64,000 nt of DNA from Atrichornis clamosus (lineage: Eukaryota > Chordata > Aves > Passeriformes > Menuridae). Location of the stretch: contig WBMZ01000382.1 of the NCBI GenBank assembly GCA_013400975.1, positions 20,376 through 84,375 of the forward strand. Reading direction: 5' to 3'. The position numbers and the translations under genes were made by a program. Of the stretch, positions 41,401 through 53,949 are shown one piece after another (within the stretch, counting starts at the first letter, position 1; every line of letters begins with the position of its first letter). The notes beneath the pieces are model-generated. The model ran no database searches, had not been told where the DNA came from, and worked only from the letters and a program-made list of their open reading frames with translations.

Positions 41401-44400
41401 AAGGAAATAAGACAGCATTTTCATTAACAAACAATAACATTTATGATGCACAGCACATAACCTGTGGTTGTGTTACAACGGTAATACTTTATAAGATCTC
41501 TAATTTTGAGAATGCAAAGGAAAGTTCATAACCCAAATCATAAAAGACATATGACTTCATAATACCAATTTACCAGAAACAACCTTCCCTTTTAACTCTG
41601 AGCTCAAAAACTACCATGTAGTTTTTGGGAAAACAACGTAAGAATATGTATTTGAGGAAGAAAAGGACATTAGATTGCAAGAGTAAACTCTTCATGAGAA
41701 GATTTATGCATTTCATTTAGGTCTGGTTAAAAAATATTTTATAAAATTAGGTTCCACAGCTAGAAAATTTCTGAATATTCTGAAATTTCTAAAAAATTCT
41801 GAATAAATTCTCATTTGTTCAGAAAGATGATTACATTTATCTCAATTTCTGCTTAGAAAACAAGGAACACCTTATTTTCTTTGCAGTCAATGTATCAATA
41901 TACTGTAAACCAGAGCAAGTAATACATACAAACCGCAAAAAGGGAAGGGAAGGAAATATTATTAATGAACCACAGAAAACACACATATATAAAAAGGAGA
42001 AAGAAAATATGCTATCTTCTGCAGACTGTATAAAAACGACTGAACAGGTGACAATCAAACAGTTTGCTGCAGTGCTAATGTGGTTACTGATTTAAGATAC
42101 AACCAAATTAAATGCCATATTAAGGTATTTGAAACAAAAACAAACAAAATACAGATGGTTGTGCACAATATTAGCAAAATTATCCATCTTCATATTTATC
42201 TTCCAGGAGAATGAAGATAAGAACTACAGACCTCTTTTTAGAGAAGCACACCCAGGAAAAAGAGAAACTGCAGTCAATTTGCAGGTGGCTTTTATGAATA
42301 ATTTTTAATATACCTGGTGCTTTAATACAAGCCTTAGAAAGTAATTGCCAGCTGGCTTAAAAAGCAAAACAAAACTTCCCTTCCTGCTCACCCCCACAGC
42401 AAAACTGTAATACTGAAAGATACAAACTCTAATTAAGCCCTGGGTACCTCTAGGAGAGATTTTGCTGAAGATACATGCTGGAAGTAGTGGAAGGTACATG
42501 CATCTGTCAACGTGGCAATAGGAAACCATTGAAGACACACATGAGGAACGCTCAGTGTTAGTGTCATGCACATGGTTTTCAACTGGAATTAAAATTGCAA
42601 GTTCCAGATAAAAATGGTGTATTTGAAATATTTTGTAACGTGCAAACAGGAGAAAAATGTAATTTAGCACTCTGTTAAATACTGCAATTCACGTCACACT
42701 TCATGTTAATTCTTACGTATTCTTTAAGCACTAGAAGGCCTTCACACTTAGCTCAGATCTTTCATTTTTTCAGATTATTCACCTAACAAAAATCAGAGTA
42801 GTTAATTAGATTATTCCTTCTTTTCATGGACATTTACAGATTACACAGAGAAAAAAACCAAAACAAACTAGAGAAAACCAAAACAAACCCAAAACCTTCT
42901 GGTCAGGGCACATTAAACTGCTCTCAAATTCAAAATAAACCCATGGACAACATCAACATGACAAACTATCTCTGTCAGCTCCTGAAAACTGGCACTGTCC
43001 TCCCTCTTGTGAATTCTGACTCACCATCTGCAGCGAATGTAGCTGATGTGCAAGTGCAGCAAAGCGTCCCTTCTGCTCTAACACTGTCGTTCACTGCTGT
43101 GCCTGTAGGACAACAGAACGATCAACATCCTAAATTTAAAGCTATCAGACATCATGACTAAATTCTTTGGCCAAAAACCTCTTTAGGGCAGAGAAATCCA
43201 TGTTTGCAAAGTAGGAAAAGCTCTGTGACAAACACTCCTGAGCATTTCTGCGGATAATAAATAATTACTTGCACAATAGTGATTGCTGTGTCTACAGACC
43301 TGTTTTGCTACTAATGCCCTTCAAGCCTGTTTGGGGCAGCTAGGGAGCAGATCTCGGACAATTAGAGCACCCTTGCAATGTCAACTCACAATCCTGTCTG
43401 CAAGAAAGATTTTCATTGCAAAAGTAAAAAAGCCTACCATGAAATACCAAGTATACACCAGCAGGCTTATCTTGATCCTCTTAAAAATATCGCAACTCAA
43501 GCTATGGTAGTTAAGCAGGGCATAATTTGCACTATATTACAAATAGGGAACAGCCAAGAAATCCCTGCCTTCAAAGCCAGGCTCTAGACAGCATCAAAAC
43601 GTGCACAGAGCCATCCTGCAAAACAGCTCACAGCCACCACTCTCCTGCTGATGCCACTCAGATAAAGTCTATTGAGCTTCAAAGGATTTGCAAAGTTTAT
43701 TCTCACCTGTCTAAAAAGGAGATTAAAATTTAAAGGGAGGGAATAATATTCTTGAGACTCACTTACACTTCAGCCCATGGTGGATATCACGGTTATCTCA
43801 GCTTAGATTAAACAATCCATATTCACAACAGCCCCATCTATATCCACCAATGTAAACCTTCAACTCCATCTGCACAATTCATAAAACACTTTTACTCTCT
43901 GTAATCAGCTGTCCCAGATTCCACATCTTTTATGACACAGTGGTTTCCTTTTCTGAACAAATCCAATATAACCTGGCTCTTGGTTCACCTCCAACCTGTC
44001 ACTACACCCAGCAGTAAATACAGTGATAAAAACAGCTTTCTTCAGGTATGCCCAGAACACTTCATCATCAGAGGTTTTCATAAAACCTCAGACATGCTGC
44101 CACAGCTCAGTTCAAGTTCACTCCAAAGAGATACTAAATTTGTGTCTCTAAACTGATCTTTAAAACTTACACTTTTGCTTGCACTGAACCTACTAGGAAC
44201 TTCTTGGACACCAAAAGGTTGTCTGCTTGGACAATCCAGTTCACACACAGTGAGGACAGCAATCAATACAGAATAATTCTGTCCCACCAGATGTGCAACA
44301 AACAGGAAATAACCTGCCTGCAGACTGCAGCTCCTGTAGGCTGTAAACTATGGAGTTTACTACTACTTCTAAAATCTTCTGCAATTCTCCACTGCTATCA

Positions 44401-45837
44401 GCACCATGAACATCCAGAATTAAAGCCAAGAGGTTTTTTCAGAACTGCTGACCTCGATTCCTTTAGCCACTAGTTCCACAATACATGAAAAAGCACTTCC
44501 TTTCACCAGAATGCAATTTTCTGTATTTGCAATTTGTGCAGTACCACTCTGCATGCTTTTGAACAGCAACTCAAATGTATTTTTGGCTGTTTGTTATTTG
44601 ATTGTGCTAACAAGACTCTGTTCACTATTAGAAGCATGTTTACCCATTTTTTTGGTTGAACATAATGCAGTAACTGTGGGATGTTGTGTTCTTGGCATCA
44701 ATTTCACCGATGCAGGAAAAAACCTCATCTACCTGGAGCTATGGGTGCCAGCCCATTCCAGTGCACCAGTTATTTATTCAGAGGAAAAGCAAACCACAGA
44801 TGAAAAAATAATGCTAAAAATCTTAAACCACTTTAAAGAGAAAGACACTTATCAGAAAGGTTTGTGTGACTTCTGCACTGCATTTCTCATATGAAGCCTA
44901 AATATTGTATCAATTACTTTCAAATTTCTCAAGTTCTGAAGTAGAGCCTTGTGTTGAGTGTTTTCTGGTTTCTTTAGCAAGGGTCATACTGCCACAGGAT
45001 TAGCAATATCCAGGTATTTTAGATTGGAAGTGTACTTCTATGTTTTTAAAATCAAGAAATACACCAGACACCTTTCAATTGTGATTTTAAAATCCAGTCC
45101 TTCCATTTTTGTCTCAAAAATGAGGTCTTTTAATTGACAGCATCTAAAGTTTAATTTTCAAGACAAAGTTCCTTCCAAGCTGAGCAGCAACTAAGCTTGC
45201 GGTCAGAAAGCTGTGACAAAGGGTAACAAAGGGGACATTTTCAGCTTGGCAAAAACATGAAAGAACTGGAAGTTTCATTACAAAGTACTCTAATTTTAAG
45301 TACCACTACCTCTCTGTTAAGTGCTGCTGAACTATTTTAACCACGGCCTGTACATGCACACTGTACCTTCTCTTTGAAAAACTTTGCCAAGTTCTCAAGG
45401 CTCCTCAAGTTGCAACACTATTCCGCTGATTTTTAACAGGAATGTAACCGTTTACTGCCTACAATACAGCCATCCTCAAATAAAGCCCAAAAAGCCTATA
45501 GCCCCTGTTCTCTTTTTCATGGATATGTAAGCAAGTCGTGCATTAAACATTCAAGGCCAGGCTGGATAGGGCTCTAAGCAACCTGGTCTACTGAAAGGTG
45601 TCCCCCTCCACAGCATGAGGGTTGGAACGAGATGATCTTTAAGGTCCCTTCCAAGCTAAACCATCCTGTGATTCCATAAACCGCGTTTATTATACTAACA
45701 GCAGCAGCAGCGTGCACAATTCGTGCACAGCGGCCTTGCCTCCCGACAAGGCACTTCCCCGCTTTCTAAGGCCTCGGGAAAGCCCTGTAGCCACAGGGAG
45801 CTCCCGGCGGGCACGCGGGGGGGGCCGCCGCTCTTAC
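38417..45837 (-). other. C1D: C1D intron 1
   Basis: This is a 7.4-kb first intron between the untranslated exon and the first coding exon. It is mostly AT-rich unique sequence with short chance reading frames. The only repeat I recognise is a CR1 tail at its 5' end (about 45549-45680). Confidence 0.75.
45549..45680 (+). mobile_element. CR1 LINE fragment, 3' end
   Basis: The plus strand reads the CR1 3' untranslated end: TTCAAGGCCAGGCTGGATAG, then CAACCTGGTCTACTGAAAGG, then GATCTTTAAGGTCCCTTCCA and a degenerate ATTCCAT tail. About 130 bp remain, so it is severely 5' truncated. It lies in C1D intron 1, antisense to the gene, about 160 bp inside the first donor. Confidence 0.85.
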
Positions 45838-45970
45838 CTGTGGGCCGGTGGCCGAGCGGGGGTCCCAGGCGCGGCGGCGGCGGGGCGGGACCTGCGCCGA
45901 CCGTGACGCCACGGCCGCGGGCGGCTCCGGGATGCGGGAGGCGGCCCCGGGATGCGGGGCGTGGCGGCCA
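45700..45970 (-). promoter_or_regulatory. C1D: CpG-island promoter of C1D
   Basis: This is the only strongly GC- and CpG-rich stretch in the window, with CGG repeats, GGGGCGGG-type GC boxes and a TGACG (CRE/ATF-like) core near 45904-45908. It contains the exon-1 donor and has no TATA box, as expected for a housekeeping promoter. Whether it also fires on the plus strand is not shown. Confidence 0.7.
45838..45950 (-). other. C1D: C1D untranslated first exon (start approximate)
   Basis: On the minus strand a GC-rich segment ends ...GCCCACAG followed by a consensus donor GTAAGAG (GT at 45836-45837). Read in the frame of the exon-2 ATG there is no upstream ATG, so this exon is inferred to be 5' UTR only. 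The transcription start is not visible and the upper boundary is a guess within the CpG island. Confidence 0.65.
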
Positions 45971-46126
45971 GCCTTAAGGGGGAAGAATCACTCCAGCTTC
46001 GTACATGCGCTCGGAAGGGAGGAAAGGTTCTCAAACAATCAGATTTTATTAGGGGATTATGCACTTGGCAGGGAAGTTGGTAGAAGTTACTCCCTGACCG
46101 GCAATATAAGCACGCGGCAGTAGGTT

Positions 46127-46597
46127 TTGGATAAAGGGGGAGGAGGAAAGGATGGATTAAAGGGAAAGAGAGGCAGGCAGGACAAAAGAGAGAAAATGAG
46201 GGAAGGGCAAGAGAAAGAAAAAAGGGAACGAAAAGAGAAAAAGAGAGAAGGGCAAGAGAAGGAAAGTAAGAAGGGAAAGAGAAAACAGAGAAGGGCAAGA
46301 GAAAGAAGGGAAATAGAAAAGAGAAGAAGGGCAGGAGAAGGAAAGAAAGGAAAGAGGAAAAAGAAGGGAAAGAGAAAAAAGAGAGAAGGGCAGGAGAAGG
46401 AAAGAAATGAAAGAGGAGAAAGAAGGGAAAGAAAAAAGAGAAAGAGAAGGGCAAGAGAAAGAAAGGGGAAAAAGAAGGAAAGTGAAAAAGGGAAAGGAAG
46501 AAGGAAGGAAGGAAAGGAAGGAAGGAGAAAAAGAAAAAAAGAGAGGAAAGAAAGAGAGAAAGAAAGAAAAAGAAAAAAAGGAAAGAGAGAAAAGATC
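46127..46597. repeat. Polypurine (GA-rich) tract, degenerate minisatellite
   Basis: About 470 bp of plus strand are almost wholly A and G (GGAA, GAAA, AGAGAA mixtures). A recurring core GGGCAAGAGA or GGGCAGGAGA occurs near 46205, 46250, 46293, 46329, 46388 and 46449, spaced 36-61 bp apart. The tract lies directly upstream of the C1D promoter. Long open frames on both strands (Lys/Glu/Arg-rich or Ser/Phe/Leu-rich) are by-products of the composition and not genes. Confidence 0.9.
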
Positions 46598-46599
46598 TA

Positions 46600-47349
46600 G
46601 CTGATGGGATGTCCAGGGTCTGGGAGACACCACTGTTTCTCACTTTTTATGCAAATTAGTTCTCATGCACAGTCCATTCTTTCAGACCTTTCTGGAAATA
46701 GGTGGGAGTATTCAAGGGTCCTCAATGGTCTTCATCCACCCTACAGCCCATGCCTACTTCATGGCCTTGTTCCTGTGCTTGCACTGTGCTGTGTTGTGCT
46801 TATCTCCTGAAACTTCAGCAAGGATGTTTGTCACAGAAAAGTGGTGCCCTACCTTCACATAGCCTCTTTCTCCAGACACAACTTATTCTTTCTCACAGCA
46901 TGTTAATACCAACAGTCCTTTGTTATTTCTAATTCTTGTATGATGGAACAACCAAGAAGTGATGATTCAGTCTTTGTTTGGCTCCACAGCCATCTGGTTA
47001 TCAGTGTTTGAGACATACACATTGGCCCCCTATCTTGTGGGATTCTACAGTGGGGAGGGAGATTCTGAGGCAGAAAACATGCTTTCCAGCCACCAGCTCC
47101 TGTGGGTGAAGGAGGTAAACAGCCGGCACAACATGTCTCCAGCTGTTCCCAAGCTCTCCCAGTTGCTTCCTGGAAAAAGGGAGCCACAAACTGTGTTAAG
47201 AAATGTTTCCTAAAGCCAGAGATCACATGGAGTCATGGCAGCGGGTTGACACCAGTTCCTGCCTGAGGCTGCCCATCTTCACCTCACCCTCAAGTGAGGG
47301 TGAGTTTCTAATTGTGTTATTGGCTGTGTTTTCCACTGTGTTTCTCCAC
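46600..47349. other. Intergenic, nothing recognised
   Basis: This is unique-looking sequence between the purine tract and a CR1 copy. Several short open frames overlap on both strands, but none has splice sites or resembles a known family. Confidence 0.6.
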
Positions 47350-47788
47350 AAGCCCAGAGGAGGCCACAAAGATGATTAGAGGGACAGAGCACCTCTCCTC
47401 CGAGGGAACTGTGATTGTTCAGCGTGGAAAAGACAGAGCACTTTACTAACTGTGCCCTCCAATACCTGAAGGGAACCCACAAGAAAGATGGAGAGGGTCT
47501 TTTTACAAGAGCATGTGGTGATAGGACAAGGGGAAATGGATACAAACTGAAAGTGCAGTTTTAGATTAGATATTAGGAAAAAATTCCTGACTGTGAGGGT
47601 GCTGAGGCACTGGAGCAAGTTGTCCAGAGAAGTGGATGCCTCATCTCTAGAAGCGTCCAAGGCCAGGATGGATGGGGCTCTGAGTAACCTGGTCTAGTGG
47701 AAGGTCCCCCAGCCCATGGCAGGGGTGTTGGAACTAGAGGATCTTTAAAGTCCCTTCCAATCCAAATAATTCCAGGATTCTATAAGCG
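47350..47788 (+). mobile_element. CR1 LINE fragment, 3' end (about 440 bp)
   Basis: The plus strand carries the typical CR1 3' region in order: GAGGCCACAAAGATGATTAG, AGCACCTCTCCTCCGAGG, GTGGTGATAGGACAAGGGGA, TTAGATTAGATATTAGGAAA, CTGTGAGGGTGCTGAGGCAC, CCAAGGCCAGGATGGATGGG, and finally ATCTTTAAAGTCCCTTCCAA with an ATTCTAT tail. It covers the C-terminal end of ORF2 plus the 3' UTR, is 5' truncated, and is disabled by many changes. Confidence 0.92.
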
Positions 47789-50700
47789 TTCAGCAAATAA
47801 ATCTGGGTTTAAAATGCAGTGGATTAATATTTCTCAACTGTAAGAGCTGGCTGACTGGAAGATTGGATCAACACGTCTGTGGCTCCCACAGATAAGATCT
47901 GCATTTTACAGGTTTACATTCTGATGAAGTAGTAAAGCAGAAGTCAGTGTCTGCATCAAATGTATTGGCATTACTTGCCAAAGACCTCTTTTTGCCTTCT
48001 TTCTGTTCACAATCTCATCTGAATCTTATTGTAACTCAAGTCTGCAGCCTATCCCCTCCATGGCAGATCAAGATAAGATCACTGGAATGAATCCTTTATC
48101 ATATTTGAAGGTTATACTATAGGTTACCAGGAGCCTGTATGTGGCTGACTAAGTTGTGGCTGGTTGCCTGAAGGGAATGTGCTGAGCTGCCTTGCTCAGC
48201 AACAGGGTTTCAAGAGGAAGAGGAAAAACAGGTCTTGTCTGGGGAAGGGCAGGTTCAAGGCTGGGGAAAGTATTTCTAGGGGAGACAGTAGTAGAAGGTC
48301 TTACCTAGCTTCAGTGCACTCCCTGTACCATCGATGCAATTTAAAATACTGCAAAAGTGAGCTTCCTTTTAATAAGCTGGTTTATATCTAAGTGCTATAC
48401 TATGTCTATTCTAATTAAATCAGTATGAACTGCAAATGGGAGCCTTTCCCCCTAGTCCCAGTTGAAAGCATATCTAAAGATGTTCAGATGGCATAGTTAC
48501 TTGTTTACATCTTGTCCCCTTTTTCTCCAGGAGATTTGGAGGTTTAACTTTTCAGTTTCAACCAAAAATGACTGCAAAAGAATAAAAATTTAGTTTTTGT
48601 AAGAGTATTATGAAAGCAGAAAACGCAGGGATTATTTAAGAACTTTTCAGCTGTGCGGGGGACACTTACAGATAGTAGAATCACTGGGGTAGGGAATGGT
48701 ATTTGTACTGTGTGCTAATATTTTAATGTAATAATACAATGTTTCACGGCATTTTCTTAACCATGTCTTATTTTCAAAAAACACAGTCTTAATTATTTTC
48801 TCATGTTCATTTTTACTAGTACAACTACAGAATTATGTAATGTCAATAAAAGGGAATTTAGGAGAGTTTTTTCCAAAAAATTCAGAAATGCAACAGTCTG
48901 AAGGGTAGCAGAGAATTAGCAAGACCTGCACTCCTATACAGAATAATACTTTGCAGTTCTAGTATGCCAAGTGTCTACAAGGAGGTCAGAACACTTAACA
49001 TGTGTTTAGTTCATTCTTACCTCAGTATTCACATGTCTCAGGTTGGGAAATACAGAGAAGGATGTTGATTGATAGACTAATTGATTTACCAAATGTTCGG
49101 TAGAAGTTGTTGCCAGAGCCTTATTTCCTAAACCAAATATTTTGTTTCAATTACAAAGATCAAAGGAAAATGCAACACATGCTGATCAATGTTCAGATTC
49201 AGCCAATTCTGTTTGTAGAAGATAGTAACCATGTAGAGCATTAATGCAGTACAGCTTGTGCTCTGTATTTCCTGGTCATACAGCGTGGCTCTGTCTCCTA
49301 CTGTTTTGCATTTGTTACAGATTTGCTCCTACTGGCTCCAGATGAGTACAGATTTATACTTTTGTTCAGTTAACTGGAATTCCTACACTGAGTGCCACAA
49401 GTCTTGGAATTTCTCGAGCCAGTTCACTTAGGAGATTATTAGGTATAAAAGCATTCATTTTCTACTTAAAATGGCTGTGCTGCTTTTTTGGTTTTCAAGA
49501 GCAGTCAGTGAGGAGTTAAGAATTCACATTTATCCCAGCCAAAATCTGATTGAGATACAGCTCATCTAATTCAATGGTTTATGCTGGTGCCACTGAGAAT
49601 AATATGTTATTATGTATGAATATCTATAGAAAAATCTATCCAAGGCCATACTAGCATCTGTTGCTTAATGGAAGCCATTTCATTTGAGAGGCCTATGAAT
49701 GATTACTGATTTTTTCCTATCATTCCTGAAACAAGAGAAAACAATCCTGAATATTTTCTCCAAAGTAGTAAAAGTTACAGACATCTTTAACATAATTACT
49801 GCATTATTATGATGCATCTCATCCATTGTACATATTATATAATGACTCCTGCAAAGTCAATGTTCTTTGTGGAGCAAACCTGGAGGCCAAATCCTGTAGT
49901 CTTGGCCTCACTGGAATAATTTTACAGCCTGGGTCATGTGAAGCACCACAGCCTGACATATGGACCAGCTGTGGCAACTCCATCTCCCAGAAACAATGCC
50001 ACTGAAAAAGCTTTGGAGATGCTCATGCAGAAGACAAGGCAAATGCAAAAGTATAGCCTAGATTCTTCTGCTATGAGTCTGATGTGAATATAAAGAAGAT
50101 TCTAGAAGCTACTTGTAACAAAAGGGTTAATAAATCATTGGAGGGATAAAAATACAGACTCTAAAATCAGACCAAAAGCAAAAGATGGTTGTAATAGGCA
50201 TCTGTAGTCATCCTAAGGGAGAAAATAAAGCACTAGAATTGCTTTGCAACTCCAGCTTCCTCTGATACTAATCACTCTTTTTGGCCTTTTAATCTGAGTC
50301 TTAATGAGAGCAGCAGAGATACTTCATTAAATAATTCAGCCTCTCTAAGTAGACATTTTATCAGGTGTCCACCATAAGCCCTTTCTAGCAATTACTGGGA
50401 AGTCAATACTCCAAACAGAGAACATTCCATTTTATTCTGTCAGTCTCTGTCTTAAACCTCTAGAGATTCAGCAGCCATGCTGAAAATGCTAAACCAATGT
50501 GGACTAAAATGGGATGAAGTCCATGCGAGTACAGCTGTGTTGAGACTAAACTGAGAAATTCTATATTACCTCTGGTCAGTTCGTAGCTTGTGTTTAAAGT
50601 GTCTAAACCTGTGCAATATCACATTTTAAACTGTTTCAAGAGTTAGTCTGCACTGTGTCACCTGAGCTGCAGACCATTCCATGACAGTTGATAACTTAGA

Positions 50701-53526
50701 ATGTTAAAGTCCTTAAAAAGCAGAGTATGAGACAGCACCTTTTAAAATCCCAGGTCAGGGCAAGCAGCCCAGTTTGGAAGATGTTCGTGTGTGTAGTACA
50801 CGTGTGTCTGAAGGGCACCTTGGGCCTTTTGGAATAGGCATTTTGTGTTTGTGAGGCCTATTTCATGGCAGTGTAATCTAATGAATTTGCAATCTAATTT
50901 CTCCACAGTGTAATCTAATGAATTTGCAATACCATATGTGGGCAGACCAGCAAGTTACCTGAAGAGGGTGTAGCAGGAATAAGATGAAGCACGAGCATCC
51001 ATCTTACCATCCAGCTTACCTCTATCGCCCGATGTGCACTTGCCCCTTGGTGGAAGAAGAGTGAGTACCCAGTGTTTCCCCTGGTAAATCAGAAGGCAGA
51101 CATTCCTAAAAGGACAGTGACAGGCAGCTGCATGGCTCAATGCCCCGTTTATGGTTATTTATGCCTCTGACTGAATTCTGCAGAGACCAGATGTATGCAG
51201 GGAAGGAGAGCAGAGGTAGAGATTTTACATTGATTTATTACGATGCAGATGGTGAGTCCAGAAAGAGAGACCAAAGTATCTGGCCGCCAGGTTTGTTTTT
51301 CTTACCTGCTAGATGGGGTGAGCAGGGGAAGAGAGTCTTGAGGCTAACCCACATTTTCAGCACCTAAAAAACCTATAGCAGTGACATTAGCACAGCGGAT
51401 AAGAAATGTAACCTCCAAAATTTTCCATATTGTGTTACAGCTGAACTTAGGGGCAGCATATGTGGCAGCCAAAGCCCAGGTGAACTTAGACTCACCTCTC
51501 AGTTAAAAGACTCTGGAAATGCCTTTTTTTTTGCAATTAGATTAAATTAGAATGGCTTTAAAGCTACTAAACACAAACTGTTTTCCCTTTTGAAAACATA
51601 AGATTTCTGATCAACAAACAGATGCAAAAGTACATGGAAAGAGGGAAACTGAGCTTGATGTATCTTTCTTTTAGGGAGGAAAAATAATATAATTCAATAA
51701 GACTACCTTAAACTCTCTGATTAAAGCTTTTTTAACATAACGGATAGGGAGGATGTGATCAACACTGAGATAGTGATAGTACAGATCAAAAGAGCTTGTG
51801 TTCATGCCAATTAGATTAAATGACAGGATGTGGTGAAGTACTGAGTACCATATATGGTTACTTTACATACAAAGCTTTATTTGCTGAATGTGTGTATATC
51901 TATTAGCTTAAATGCATTTATATATGGAAATTGTAGAAATAAATTGAAAGCAGTATAGCTTGTGTAGAGTATTCATTCTGATACTGTTCCAAGATTGCAT
52001 TTCTTCCAATTAGTATGTAAAGGTGTAATTTTTTTACAGCTCTCTCTCTCTTACTAAGATTGTGAAAGTAAATTGTATTAGAAATTGAGGTTTATTTTTA
52101 AATGCATTAGCGGTCCACTGGTCTCCCTTGTTAGCTTTTGTGCATAAATTCAATAGAACCATATATTTTATACTGCATTTTAGCAGGAAGCCTAGGACAA
52201 CTTTAGGAGTAAATTAAACTTAGGACCCAAATTGTAGTTGTCATTTTAAAGCATTTTTTAATATTTATTTATCTGCACAAGCCCCCTGAAGAAGCAGGAT
52301 AAGTCTTTGGCCTAACCCAGTGTGGCTGCTCTTACGGTTCTTATGCACTCTGTAATAGCAGGATGTGAGAAGAAGGAAATGCAAATGTCAGGAAGGGAAG
52401 AAACTGCCAGATATGAAGACGCCACAGGTCTGTGCCACCACACACTTCTGCAAGGCAGGAGTGTCTGTCCCTCACATCTGCTGAACAGGCCACAGAGTCC
52501 TGCCTGGTCGGGCTGTGCCAAAAAGAAACATGAAGGAGGGTTTCTGTCATCTCTGCAGGAAGATTAATAACCAAAAAATGAAAGGTTTAGCATGGGATGC
52601 AATTGAACTGAACAGATTTCATTAGCTGCACCTACCTTTTATTGCTATTTTTCATTGTTGCTGCTGCAGTGCTGCCTAGAAACCTGAGCTTCATGGTGCT
52701 CCAAGCTGAAAATACTCCTAAGAAGATTGTCTCTGATACCTGAAACAATAAGAAAAAGATGAAGAGAGCAGGAGGAAAAAGCCTTTAGTACACAGAGGAC
52801 ATTGCTAGTGTTGGATAATTTCTGGCAGACAGATGCAGGACAGGCTGGAACAACACGCCACGTTAACGGGAGCCAGCAACAGCTACAACTGCAGTAGGAG
52901 AGGTGCACAGTTCTACTGTACTCTGTAGCACAGGGAAAGGGGCACAAGGGGGCAGCTCCCTTAGCCATCCCAGCAATTTCACAAATACGAACAACTTAAA
53001 GCTTTGTGTCACATGTAGTCACTCACGTCTGTGCAAAGTGAGGATAAAGTAGCATTTCTGTGCTGATGGAAACGTTCACAACAAAAAATCGGGGCCTTGA
53101 TAATGTTATGAATCATGAATTTTGCCAGAGGTGGATTTTACTGTAAGTAGACTCTCCCTAAGCAGCTGGGACTTAGAGACTTAACTAGGAATTTACTCGA
53201 AGGAAAGAAAGAGTAATTTCAACTGCAAAGCTGTAGCAGTCAGTCTAGCAGTGTGCAACTGATACAATACAATCTGGTAAACAGGCTGAGCTACTATTTC
53301 TGAGCCACTACGACATGAAAAGGTCCTGTCAGGTCTCAACTGCTGCACAGTTTTGTGGGCTTTACTCCTCCTCTGCAATCCACATGTCCTCTGGCTTCAG
53401 AGAATGTTTTCAATGTTTCATAACCTTGAAATCCCAAGCAACCTAGGAGAGCTTGCCTGTGCTTGTTTTATTTATGCTACTGATGGACTTTTCATAATGT
53501 TGAAAAATATTCAGCTTCACTGCCAT
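47789..53526. other. Intergenic, AT-rich, no gene seen
   Basis: This is 5.7 kb of AT-rich unique sequence. I see no exon with credible splice sites and no recognisable transposon. It contains a 25-bp perfect direct repeat at 50869-50893 and 50906-50930. Confidence 0.6.
50869..50930 (+). repeat. 25-bp direct repeat, two copies 37 bp apart
   Basis: CAGTGTAATCTAATGAATTTG plus CAAT occurs at 50869-50893 and again, identically, at 50906-50930. Confidence 0.85.
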
Positions 53527-53946
53527 GTGTAAGAATCATATAATCATACAGTTGTTTAGAAAGGAATCCTTAGGAAAGATCATCAACTCAGCACTGCCAA
53601 GCCCACCACTAAACCGTGTCTCTAAGTGCCACATCTACATGTCCTTTTACATACCGTCAGGGATGTTGACTTCACCACTTCCCTGGACAGCTTGACCACT
53701 GTGTCTTCACCACAGTGAAGAAATTTTTCCAAATATTCAATCTGAACCTCCCCTGGCACAACTTGAGGCCATTTCCTCTTGTCCCTTCTGCTTGTTACTT
53801 AGGAGAAGAGGCCGAACCCCACCTGGCTACAACCACCTTTCAGAGCAATAAGGTCTCCCCTGAGCCTTCTTTTCTCCAAGCTAAACAACCCCAGCTCCCT
53901 CAGCCACTCCTCATAAGACTTGTGGTCTTCTGCTAAAGACTGAGGC
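53527..53946 (-). mobile_element. CR1 LINE fragment A, 3' end
   Basis: The minus strand reads a CR1 3' end. On the plus strand it begins with the degenerate tail AGAATCATATAATCATACAG, continues through the CCACTTCCCTGGACAGCTTG block and the TCTGAACCTCCCCTGGCACA block, and ends near AGACTTGTGGTCTTCTGC. About 420 bp remain. It abuts a second CR1 in the same orientation. Confidence 0.88.
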
Positions 53947-53949
53947 AAA

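Noticed and set aside
44511..44894. 127-codon plus-strand hydrophobic frame
   Set aside because: Lies in C1D intron 1 on the opposite strand with no splice signals or known family.
46127..46600. 157-codon Lys/Glu/Arg-rich plus-strand frame
   Set aside because: Same purine tract read on the other strand; no start context, splice sites or family.
45834..46643. 269-codon minus-strand open frame upstream of C1D
   Set aside because: It is the translation of the polypurine tract's complement (Ser/Phe/Leu/Pro only) running into the untranslated first exon. It is a composition artefact.
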